Source: Norana najaformis (Eukaryota > Annelida > Clitellata > Crassiclitellata > Hormogastridae). Taken from it: a stretch of 64,000 bases of DNA. Where the stretch lies: positions 49,988,530-50,052,529 of the forward strand of contig OZ029914.1 in assembly GCA_964023275.1 (NCBI GenBank). The letters run 5' to 3'. Shown piece after piece: positions 49,301 to 59,893 of this stretch. Within the stretch, counting starts at the first letter, position 1. Every line of letters starts with the position of its first letter. The notes below the pieces were generated by a model that saw nothing but the letters and a program-made list of their open reading frames with translations, did no database searches and was not told the DNA's origin. A program made the translations under genes and the position numbers.

Positions 49301-49656
49301 TGTATATATACATGTGTGAATTTATGAATGTGTATTTGCATGTATGTGTGTATAATGTATATACCCAGATATGTATGTATGTGCATTGTGTGTGTGTTTT
49401 TATATGTACTGTATGTTTGTGTGTATGCATGCAGGCATGTATGGGTGTATGTATGCATGTATGCATACATGTATGTATGTGTATCTGTATGTATATATGT
49501 ATGTATGTAATTATGTATGCATGCATATGTGTATGCATGAATGCAAACATAGTTGTATGTAATTATGTATGTGCTGTATGTACTTGTGTATGCATGTATG
49601 TATGTATGTATGTATGTATGTATGTATGTATGTATGTATGTATGTATGTATGTATG

Positions 49657-49687
<31 letters not shown>

Positions 49688-52600
49688 GCAATTATGTTTT
49701 CGAGAGCATATTGGCTTTAAGGACCTCTTAAACCGTTGTGAACTTGACTCTTTAAGGTGCATCTTGACATAAGAAGAGAATGTAGCTTGCGTCAAGTTAG
49801 AAGTAACAGAGTGTACAATTGTACATGTACATATATGTTAGCAAAAAATATTTCTATTGAGGAATGGACCAACGCAACGATAGCATGCTGATTTCTCATA
49901 TTATTCACGAAAGCCATTGTTCTGGAAATCTCCACAGTTAGCTGAGTGAAGCGCTTGAAGATCGAATGGGTTTAACAACTTGCGTAGGACCAACGACTCC
50001 GGACCCTCAGGGATAAATGACAGGCTTTACCAGACACTACTGTCTTGTATATTTCACCAAAGATATCAATTTATGCATACGAATCTGTAATTTCGTTATG
50101 TTCTATCCAAGCCTTCGTTCACGATAATGTAACGTAAATTCATTGTTAAAAATCTCTTCAAAGGAGCTCATTATTAAGCTATTAGTGGCCCAACCGTCAT
50201 GATACACGGATTGTGTGCTATCACTGACTCATATCTTAGCTCTTGTTATTTCTTCAGGCGTCGGTCTTTCGGTCAATAACCTGTTGATGGGATTAGCGTT
50301 CGCCATTTTGTTGCTAATTGTAATTATTATGGGCAAACAACATATAAAAGGTAGGCAAACAAAAGTATGTTGCTAAGTGAATGACTTTGTAATATTATGG
50401 CTTTGTAATTTTAATGTAATGTGCTGACGATAATTGATACACAATCGTAAGTAGCGAGCTTCTTCACAGGAGATTTACAATATAAATTTCCAACGTAAAT
50501 TGTAAGAATTGTTGTTGTTAAATTGTTAATCTGTGAAATTGTGTTACGAGTATGACTGCCGATTAGTTAGTAAGCAATTGTACTGCATTTCTCAATTTAT
50601 GGTTCATTTTTGCTTTTAAAAGACAGTAGTATCCATCGAATTCTCTGCCTTCCCATTTTCTCTCAGCAACGCAGCCTAACAGCTCCTTTTCCGCTTTTCT
50701 CTCTGGTTTTCTGGCAACCAGACTTGGTTTTTGACATGGCATATTGGACTGACTTGACCCGGCGCTCGTGAATTAGCTGGCGCCCTGCGCTTAACTTTTA
50801 AATAGTGCTTTAGGAATTTGGAATTTACTATTACAATTGCGATCAGTATTAATATTAATAGGAAAGATTTACTAATCAATCAATTGCATTAACAGAATTA
50901 TAGCTTGTAACATGTTTAACGGCACGCATCAGGCTAAGTCTGTAAAATAACATATTTGAATACAATAGCCGTCAACAGCAGCGAAGGATTGACATATTGT
51001 TGTTGATTAATGGATCATTTTTAACGGTTGGTTGTAGGATGCATTACTAATACTACCTATGTTTTCCAACGAAGACCCGACACCGAGCCGGACATCCTAC
51101 CGAACACCGGTGAAAATCACAATGGTCTGAATATGAACTGCAATATCACAGTAGAAAACCTAAAAGATTTGCTCCACTTTGAGTTGTATAATCGACATAC
51201 TTCATGTTCGCCGGATGAGCAATATTCACTAGTCTACTGTTATGTTATTACTTAACTATATTTGGCTCCAGTGTTATACACTTAACGAAAACGAAAACTA
51301 AAACGAAAATGATTAGCAATTCGTTCACGCGAACTAAAACTAGAACGAAAAAGAAATTGTGAACTGAAACTATATAAAACGAAAATGATATGGTGTTGAA
51401 CGAAATAAAAACGAGAACGAAAAAGAATTTTCGAACGAAGTCCTGTGAATCATAATGTATTAGCCTCGTTAGCGTTAACCCCGAGCGTTACTCGGGCCCA
51501 AAATTCTATGCAAAAACGGTTAACCCCGAGCTTGACTCGGGGTAATTAGCACTCATATTATATGGCTCTCAGCCTATCGCAAACGTTATATTTTTGAAAT
51601 CTAACGTCACTTAAGCTAAGATGATATAATTAAGCACAGAAATAAGTGGAAGATATTTTTAGAATTGGGTCATAAACATGAGAATCAACCTATCGAATCG
51701 GACATTTAAATCACGAATTTAAGTAACCCAAAATGGCGGCGTGTTGTGGTTGTGGCTTTACCTTCGACGGCGAATTTCGGCAAATTCTTCAGTTTCGACT
51801 CATCTGACAATAAAAACTTGTATTTTGCTCCCAGTGAAGAAGATAAAGTGTCTTTGGCTAAAAAACATTTTGACATAGACTCCGAGTTCAGACGGCTTCC
51901 GATGCATGCAATGGGACAGTCAAACTGGGTCAGGCGGATGACTCGGGCGAGATAGACTGGACTGAATAGGTATAAGATTTTCCTGTTTCACCATTAAGTG
52001 TTCCATTTACACGTGTCTGTGGCAGACCAGCCCATGGTGCACCATTTTTCACTTTTTCTCAATGTTTTTACATAACAATTTTTTGATGTGCTAGATGGAC
52101 AGACCAATCTGTATGCTCAGCAGAATAGATCAGGTGAACAGCAGGCAGGTAAACCCATGCATGAGTCATTTACAACTATAATTTTCACATGGGTTGGTGG
52201 ACTTGGGTAATCAGAATGCTAATACCCGGTTGGCTGGTTTGGTAATAAAATAGTGGGGGTACATTTTTTGATGGGAATAATGTTGCCATTTGCATTGCCT
52301 ATGTTATCTGGAAAGAAACTTCCCCAAAAGCACAAGCAGATTTGGCAGATTCCAGAAGAAAGTCTAGCACAAAGCATCAACACTTCAGATGGTAACTTGC
52401 CAAAGAACTAAACAGAAGTTTCGGACGTGCTCGGCAACTGACTTCCCTGTTGTGCATCTTGTGGGTATGTTCCTCGCTCGTGCTGGCCAGCAGTGAGAGA
52501 GGTCACATCTGGGTCAAGCTTATGGGTTGCTGCCATACTTGCATCTTATGTTCAGAAATTAAGATCACAACTCCAAAAGGGCTCCCCTAAGAAGACTTAG

Positions 52601-55600
52601 TATAAATGAAAAGCATGCAAAGTTGCTTTGTGCCGAGTTGGATTCTTCCACATTTACCACGAGCAAAATAAAATAGTGGTTCCATGAACCAGTGTTGTAC
52701 AAATAAGTAAGTGCCTGTGGGGTATAAAGAAGGTAAGCAGTATAGGACTGTTCAAATTTTCATTATAAATTGTCCTCTTAGAACTATTCAGTCCAGTCTG
52801 TTGAGAAAGAGGAGTCGATCCAGGAAGCTTCAGCCATCTTCAAGATGACCACCCACTGTCAATCCAGCACACTCAAGCATTTCTCAAATTGGCTCTTTTC
52901 AGAGTCACCAAATATTTGAAAAGGAAACATCAGTCTGTTTGCCTGTCTGTGTGCCTGGCTTGTTGTAATGTTTCTGTTGTTACCCTGTTGTGCAACTTGT
53001 GTTTTTGATTATGTGGTTGTATTGCTGTGCATGTGTTTGGGAGGTGGTGGGTGGGTAGGCAACCCCCAAATTTTATTTCAAAACTGGACAAAGGATTGAA
53101 AGAGGAGATTAAATGTTACGCGGAACGGATTTTTTCATTATGTGGTCTTCTAACTGCTGGTAGGGAGAACAGAATGTCGAAATCACTGGAGATGAATGCA
53201 TTTCTAAAACGAAATTGCAGCATTTTGAAATTGACAACAATGTTTAGATTACTTCACTGGACTTACCTTGTTTTTAGAAATACATGTAGAACTGAAACCA
53301 GAACTAAAACTAAAACTTAAATCATTTTTAAATCAGAACTAAAACTAAAACGAAAAAAATTTGGAAAATAAAAATTGAACTAAAACTAAATTAATTGTGC
53401 TGGGAAAAATAAAATTAGAACTTGAACTAAAATGATCAGACCTGAACTAAATAAAAACTAGAATAAAAAAGATTTCCTGAACTGTAATAACACTGTTTGG
53501 CTCTGATTGTGCTTTTCTCCATGCTTTTTTAAAAAGCGAAACTCTATGCCGCTATATACCTACTGCTGATTGTGTATCCGATTTTTCAGACGCAGCTTAT
53601 GACTACGAGTTAGAGCCTTATGGACACTATATGACGCCAGCAGAAGTCGGGGCTGTTGGTGAGCTATATAATTTCGCCAGTGCAGTGTTTTACTTTGCTT
53701 TATGTACATCACAATGCACCTTTAAATTCTATAGCATCGTTATAATACTGTTTATCACCTGATGGCCCACTGAAGCCTATCTGGAAATCCTGGAAACTGT
53801 AGAGGATCGCTCTAATAAACTAGAGAAATTGCACAAGAAAGAGATTGGCGCAAAAACCGCTAAAGAGACATCAACGACTCAGTAGAAAGTAGAGATGATG
53901 AAGCGAATTCCAGTAAAATGTGATTCTAATTTGATACAGGTTCAGGGTAACAGTGAAGCTAATTAAACTAGCATTTTATTCATGCGTGACTCTACAATGT
54001 ACTATTTGTAAATATGATTTTAATAAATTGTGTGACAATTCTGAATAATTGTACAATCACCTGCAGTTAGTAGGTGATCTTTGCTTAAGCCTGTATTATG
54101 ATATCAGAATATATAGAACTATTATCTACAAAGGTAGAAATAACTTTCGTTCTCATCCTTCTACGTGCAAATATATCTATATGGACTCTTAGGAATGCAG
54201 CGATCGAAACACATATATTGACGTTGGTAAAGTTTGCTTTTTGTTAAATTCAGACTAAAAGATATTCAAGCTAACTTTTGAGAACATCGAGACTTTGACT
54301 TCAGAAAACAATGCAAACTATACTTTGGCCAAATAGTTATGTTTAATACCGTACAGATGTAAATGCAGCATGCAAATTAATTGATCCATATAATATTGAC
54401 ATGAGCAGACTTTGCTGATGAGTTATAATACTAGTACATCAGTCTAGATATTTGCATAAGAATATCTATTTGCTAAATCAAAATGAAGATCAAAAGTTAC
54501 CGACAGTAAAAGCTTGCTTTGGCTATCATAAAATCACACTGACTGTCTGCTTTTTAAATTATTACAGTCTACATATTTTATGAACTTGCAAGCCACACTA
54601 ATATAATCCGTTACAACAAAATTACTTTAACATTTTCACAATTTTTCCAGGAAACGCTCTGAGACAACGAGATGTAAACGAAATACAGTGTTACGCCGTA
54701 GAGGACGGTAGGTTCACAGACAATGAAACAATATATATTTATATTTTATATTTTTATTATTTATAATTTAAATTTTGGTCCAGCTTTGCGAGCCCATTTA
54801 ATTTGCACCGCGTATTTGTATCGCTTCGTGCAAAACTTTTAAAATCTGTCGGAAACAATATACAAGAGAGAGAATATTGCAGTTCGCATGTTTTAGCACC
54901 AAAGAAAATTTTTTAAGTAGTCCACAAAGATTGTCACGGCGTTATGTTTGAAGGCGAACCTGAAATTTGTATGCACAAAAAGTGAAACTTCGTCCGATTT
55001 ATCAGCATATTGTAAAATATATTTAGATTTCTATTTTGAAAGTTTTTACATTTCTGGTAGTGAAGAACAACGTCATACGTAACATACGCAACATCGACTT
55101 CATAAACTACTTTAACGTTTATGTGGATATAAATTAAGGGTCTGTCGCGATTATTTTAGAACAGCGAGCGGAATCGGAAGTCCCTGTGTATGCTGAGATC
55201 AACAAACCAAGCAAATGTCAGTATGTCATTTTAGAATAGGAAAGCATGCATTATTTTTTTATTTGATTACTAACAATTAGTGTAAATTAACAGAATTCGC
55301 TGAATGATTATAATGGGTCATTTCTATAACGCCTTAAGAAACTTTGCTGCCTGAGAGCACAGCATTCGTTATAGTTCATACAACAAACCAGGATTTTCGA
55401 TCGTATTTGTAGGCCTACCCTTAAATGGACTTTTATAAAGCGTCTCTTCAAGATAACACTTCGAAGGTGTTCTTCACCTGACCAGACATCACCGTGATCA
55501 ATTAGAACGGTATTCAACTGCTGGCGAAATAGTTTTATGTCAGTTTCTTGTGTGCAAGAGTTCTCTTGCTGTTCCGACATCTAGTGAATGCGTCACCAAA

Positions 55601-58152
55601 TTCGAAACATTGACTATCTATTTTTCTCGGATACATCGTTCTTTATCTCTGTCAGTTTTGACCTTTACATAACGACTAACTTTTTCTTGTTAAGGCATCT
55701 ACTGTAGGCAATCTCTGCTTTTCCTATGAATTCAACGGCTACAAGTTGAGAGAACGATCTCAGATTAGGGATTACCTTTTGTTTTCCTTTTTAGCAACCA
55801 CTGCATCACGCAATTACGCATTTTGTAAAACAATATAAACTGTAGTTCTACAAAACACCTTTTTTGAAAATAACGAGGTCAAGTAAGGTCGAGATCAACG
55901 GCCCTGACAGCCATAAGATGTCGTAAGACATTAGATTCCAATGCCAAAGTCTAATTATCATATCACTGATAGAAAAATTGACAACTAAGCAACGGTGCAA
56001 ACGTTTTCGCACAAAATTCATTGTTAGATTGTATTATCGTTGATTGCTGAAGATAGGAAAAAATTCAGTTTTTAAGTGGTGAAAAACTTAATTTGTAAAT
56101 GCTGAAATCAAAAATTTTCAGACAGAAAAACTGATGCAGCCGCTTCATGTCAAGCGCAGACACTTTCCATTGACTCCAGAGTCAAGAAAACTGCATATGG
56201 TATGGATTCCGTTTTTAAAATTGATTTTTCTATAATTTGAAAAACAGAGTAAGTTGATTTTTCTATATTTTGAAAAACGGAGTAAGTTGATTTTTCTATA
56301 TTTTGAAAAACAGAGTAAGTTATTATATTCAGTTTGGTCAATTACTAGCAAATGATGAATTGTGGAAGTAAAGTAGAAATAAAAACCATTATTTTATGTT
56401 ATTATATTGCGATTTTATAGTTTTATTTAGTGCAATTTTCACAGTATAAGACATCTGTAAAATACAGCTATTTATGAACTGATATATTGGTACCAATTTC
56501 CTATGACATTTTTGCTAATCGTTGTGCGTTTGAGAATATTCTTGTGGAACTGAATAACTCTGCCAATTTCGTGCAGCTTAATACTAGTCTGTTGTTTCAG
56601 ATTTTAACTGAACACATTTCTTCAACTGTTACACCACCTCAATTTATGTTGTGTTAGTGAGCTGAGCTATTTGAGTTGCATTATACATAATTCAGTGCAT
56701 TCTTTGTATAAAACCACAATTGTAATATTGAACAAAGTACATTTATTATGTGCCTGATTATGGGTAAAGAAGATATTTAGACTCCGGAGGTTTTCTTAAT
56801 AAATTTAATGTAAAAACTAATCTCTATGACTTCCATAGCGCCGTTATCATAATGCCCAAGGCATCAGTCGATGGTCGCTTCAAGTGAAATCGTAAAGTGA
56901 AAATTCTTTGGTGAAGCCAGGTCGAATTCCTATAGGTCAGAGAAACCAGACGTTAAGCTACGGTGGTTAATAAAGTTGAAACAGATAAGTCTTAAGTGTA
57001 TGCATTTCCGTATGATTGTTCCAGATAATTTTAAGTTCAGTATTCAGTGTTCAGTATTGCAGCATTGTAAAATTTTACTTCTAATTGCTGCATGAAATGT
57101 TCGCAGAAAACAAAATTGAATCAGCCATTTTTGTGTCCATCGCAAACACTTCCTGTCGATTCCAAATTCATGACAGACAAATTAGTCAAGTATTCCAATT
57201 GCTTAACTTTTTATCTTTGGCGTATGGGTAACCAATTTTTATTCTGAAACTGCTTAGAGTTAGTCTTCCTTTAGGATGCTTTGAACCAACTGAATATTCT
57301 TTAAAAGTAAGCAATTATTGTAAATAATTGAATGTGTGGATGGATACTTTGCATTTATCTGCTGCGTGTATTGTTATCTTAAATAGCTGCATCCGAATGC
57401 AAAGCTGATATTCCAGAAGACACAACAATGAAACCTCGTTCAACAAAAATGGCAAGATAGGATTGAAATTGCCACAAATCTTTAAATAGATTCAGTATCG
57501 TAGCATGTCATAAACTATTGTAGCGCTTTTGTGAGGTAGTTGAAGAGCGCTACATCAAGCATATTAAGTAAATAAGTAAGTAATTCATTTGATAACACGC
57601 CATATGTCCAGCCGTTTATTTCCCAGCTTGCGCCAGCACCAAATTCTTCTGCTTGGTGATAGTCACTTGTACGCAAACAATTTGCCGGGGGTCGTTGCAC
57701 TAAGTCTGATCAGCAGCGCGAACCAACAACGTTTCTATTGTAGACCCATCGCGTCAATCGAATAGACAACATTTCACAATCAGATAGGCAAATAGAAGTT
57801 TCATTAGTCGAGTCTATCAATGCATTTTACGGTTTGGTCGTTGATGATGAGACGTTTTATTTTGTGCTTTATTCTTTGCAGTTCTAAATGAATAAAACAT
57901 TTCGACAAAACACTTCACATCTGCGTCAATCACCAGTTGTGTGAACTGTTGTGCCTTTGATTTTTTAAGAGCATAGGACTTGACGGCACAATTTATGCGG
58001 AACTGAAGACAGATGGAGGTCTTCATGAGTCGCAGGCTTCTGGATCACGGTTTCAAGAGCCATTGTTCAACAAATCGCATTACGCCTTCATTGACCACAC
58101 AACTGAACCTCCGCCACCTCCGCGACCTCCGCGACTTCCGAAGACAGACTAA
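46331..58152 (+). CDS. Gene D: three-Ig-domain transmembrane receptor with multi-exon tail
   Basis: Exons: signal 46331-46373 (MRMLFVLFQLFFLYG), V-set 46626-46952, Ig2 47837-48187, Ig3 48926-49192, transmembrane 50258-50350, tail a 53590-53658, b 54651-54707, c 55160-55220 or to stop 55239, d 56122-56199, e 57387-57451, f 57970-58152. Splice sites are GT-AG except a GC donor after exon e. V-set: MQMKCKG, TEWSIK, DDAGMYICV. Ig2 has lost the core Trp (SMQC in place of SMQW). Membrane core LLMGLAFAILLLIVIIMG. Tail: PVYAEI, TIYAEL, SHYAFI (ITIM fit), proline-rich end; the exon-d tyrosine is replaced (SIDSRV). A hAT element lies in the membrane-to-exon-a intron. It is the same receptor class as A and C; reading frames are intact in all core exons. 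Confidence 0.82.
46626..46952 (+). CDS. Gene D V-set exon
   Basis: A 327-bp phase 1-1 exon, equal in length to B, C and F. It shares MQMKCKGDKV and TIWTNWRDEARLN with F and B but has its own N-terminal strand (SVKFPERPLN) and C-terminal loop (KERQQPNRFSAH). All length is conserved, so divergence is by substitution and conversion, not indels. Confidence 0.87.
49212..49690. repeat. TATG microsatellite in gene D, long pure tract
   Basis: Imperfect TATG repeat with a pure run of about 23 units near 49593-49685, directly after the Ig3 donor. The MYVCMYVC ORFs on both strands are translations of it. Confidence 0.95.
50645..50820 (+). repeat. LINE 3'-tail fragment in gene D membrane-tail intron
   Basis: Same fragment as 29020-29220 in gene C; ends with GCTGGCGCCCTGCGCTTAAC and AAATAGTGCTTTAGG. 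Confidence 0.5.
51038..51255 (+). other. Extra tail cassette of gene D, open to a stop
   Basis: After GTTGTAG, phase 1, the frame reads GCITNTTYVFQRR, EPDILPNTGENHNG, LLHFELYNRHTSC and ends QYSLVYCYVIT stop at 51253-51255. The donor used in C is missing through a small deletion. It could serve as an alternative last exon giving a tail of about 72 residues with YSLV, or be a decayed exon. The hAT element begins 13 bases after the stop. Confidence 0.45.
51474..51548. other. Two short hairpins inside the hAT element
   Basis: GTTAACCCCGAGC occurs twice 45 bases apart, each followed by a matching arm: CCCGAG/CTCGGG (51480-51496) and CCCCGAG/CTCGGGG (51524-51542). The loops are 5 bases. They could be subterminal transposase-binding repeats of a nested element. 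Confidence 0.5.
53027..53320 (+). pseudogene. hAT transposase C-terminal fragment
   Basis: A 97-codon frame holding the dimerisation motif (FSLCGLLTAGRENRMS, then EMNAFLKRN). No upstream frame keeps BED zinc finger or catalytic residues intact, so the element cannot encode its own transposase. Confidence 0.75.
55160..55239 (+). CDS. Gene D tail exon c with conserved alternative stop
   Basis: It encodes PVYAEI; read through, it gives CQYVILE and TAG at 55237-55239, the same ending as in A and C. The donor GTATGT is present and would leave phase 2. Confidence 0.55.
56223..56321. repeat. 33-bp tandem repeat, three copies
   Basis: Unit GATTTTTCTATATTTTGAAA plus a 13-base remainder ending in AGTAAGTT. 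Gene A has a single degenerate copy at the matching place (about 1860-1895), so the expansion is private to D. Confidence 0.85.
57970..58152 (+). CDS. Gene D last exon: ITIM-like motifs, extended proline-rich end
   Basis: Sixty residues and TAA, phase 0. TIYAEL, SHYAFI (ITIM fit), then PPPPPRPPRLPK, a proline-arginine end that resembles SH3 ligands more than A's short proline run does. It is a 9-bp longer version of C's exon. Confidence 0.8.
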   Translation, partial: SIGLDGTIYAELKTDGGLHESQASGSRFQEPLFNKSHYAFIDHTTEPPPPPRPPRLPKTD

Positions 58153-59594
58153 TATACCCCTTCCGAAAATTGTAATGGCATTGACACACGTCAGACTTTC
58201 ACAGATGTGCTGGGGTTAATTTTCCAACGCTTCATATTAAGTTGAGGCATCTTGATTTAGCCATGTTTCAATTTTTTGCAGCATGTAAAATATCCACGAC
58301 ACACAATGCTACGGATCTATAAAGGCCTCTAAAAGTAGACTTGGCACAACCTTGACTTTTAATTTGAATGCTTGGAGAGCGAACATATTTGTAAAGTGTT
58401 CGTGAATTGTTGCTTTATTAGAGCTTCAGTGTATGAATTTTATCTTGTATCTGAGAAAGGTCAAAAATGATGACTTGAAACGCGTAATGAAAACAATCAT
58501 ATGGTCTTAATTGTAAACCGTAAGCAAGCTGACGAAGATTGCCACAGTTAATGTAAATGTAATTGCAAACTGTTTTCTATAGTGACCGTATGGATTTGAC
58601 CCTGTTCATTGTTGAAATAATTTATCACCACCTCTGCCCGTTTGAATGGGCTCTACGCCATTTAAGGTCCCGTACACAGACCGTACTAGCCTGAGATTAA
58701 AATTTCAGTAATAAGCCCCACGATCGGGTTGCGAACCGACATCCTAACTCACAGAAGCGTCTTGACGTACTCTTTCACCAACGTAGCAAACTTGGCCAGT
58801 TTTGTATCTGCTGCTCGTTCGAGTATTGCTTGAATTTAGAAAGTCATTATTTTCGAGTATTTGAAAGCACTTGCCTACTAGGCGAGAAACAGAAAGCATG
58901 TGTTGTCTAGCACTCGCAAACGTGTTGCACAAAATTCGTGAGCCAATTAGGCTGATCATTGGTTTCTCTTTCATAACCTCGTGTTTTCTTTTCAGAGCTT
59001 CTTTTCCCCGATAAATATTATTGATCAATCGACTAGAAATCAGGTCATTTGTTAGCTTTAAAAAGACAGTTTGAGCTAGTTGAAAATAGTCTGAACCCAA
59101 CTGACTTGATTTCTTTAGGACTATTTACAATTATAAAGGCTCATAATGGGACACTACTTGATTTAGTAACGATGTATATTGAACTCTTTACATACTTACA
59201 CTTCGTATCTTTGATATAGAAGAATAATAATCTTGTGTATTCATGTCTTGCTAGACCAGATCTCGCATTGATGTCAATAGTTATTTCTAACAGTTGCTAT
59301 ATGACGTCGTCTGTCACATAAACCATTCATAATACTTTTCGGAATTGGTTTGACCCCAGGCGATGGTGCGCATTAAACTGGTGCGACCAATACCACACAT
59401 ACACCAGCTGCTCTGCTCGCTCTCTGACAGCGTCATTTTAACTCGATACAACAATAGTCTAATGCCTAATGGGTCGAGTCGAGTTCAATCAAACGAACAT
59501 AACAGTTTCTTGTGTACAGGTGAGGCGATTAGCTAGCATGCATAACTGACCATGTTTGAGTGTCGCAGCTCCAGAAACGAAGAATTGCTTCGAT
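58153..59594. other. Convergent intergenic region between D and E
   Basis: Homologous to the 3' flanks of A and C. Contains one copy of the block duplicated in C's flank. No gene seen; a 118-codon minus frame (58744-59100) is not kept in the A and C copies. Confidence 0.55.
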
Positions 59595-59893
59595 TCACTT
59601 AGTCGCAATATTAACATAGACTGGGGCCTCCTTTGTAACCCTTTTTGGGAGGACTTCAACATGGCCACTTCTGGCTTCCAGTGAAGAGTAAACAACTGGT
59701 TGGTGGACAACAACGGGTCTTTCCGTTAATATGCTATAATCCTCAGCAAGAGCTTCAATTGGAGCAGCTGTTGTTTCCGGTGTCATGGATATCGATGGCG
59801 GTGTGTGGACTTCTGCTTCATGGATTGAGTCGTAATCTATTGATGGACTTTGAGAATCCTCCTTGGCTAAATTTGCTTTGGTTCTGGATTTTC
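59595..59893 (-). CDS. Gene E cytoplasmic tail exon
   Basis: A 299-bp terminal exon, same length as in B, about 70 percent identical by eye. It starts RKSRTKAN (B: GKSRTKAN). All four tyrosine motifs are kept in spacing. Divergence is mostly in the linker between IDYDSI and YSIL. Confidence 0.85.

Larger units (their letters stand above)
51269..53495 (+). mobile_element. hAT-family DNA transposon, non-autonomous, 2,227 bp
   Basis: An exact 8-bp target duplication TTTGGCTC flanks it (51261-51268 and 53496-53503), and the ends are inverted CAGTGTTAT. Gene C lacks it at the matching place (near 29650). Subterminal regions are rich in AACTAAAACGAAAA-like repeats. Inside, a plus-strand frame at about 53090-53215 reads AERIFSLCGLLTAGRENRMS then LEMNAFLKRN, the hAT C-terminal dimerisation motif; the rest of the transposase is broken by stops. 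It sits in the gene D membrane-to-tail intron. Confidence 0.88.

Noticed and set aside
49261-49795. Overlapping ORFs up to 156 codons rich in MYVC or HTYI
   Set aside because: They are translations of the TATG repeat on both strands; the same happens at 8.3 and 27.9 kb.
51734-51960. ATG-led frames after the hairpins as a piggyBac-like N terminus
   Set aside because: The frame is short, ends in stops and lacks any motif I can defend; the outer element is clearly hAT.
58744-59100. 118-codon minus ORF after gene D
   Set aside because: Matching 3' flanks of A and C do not preserve it and there is no domain; part resembles flank seen at 5138-5320.
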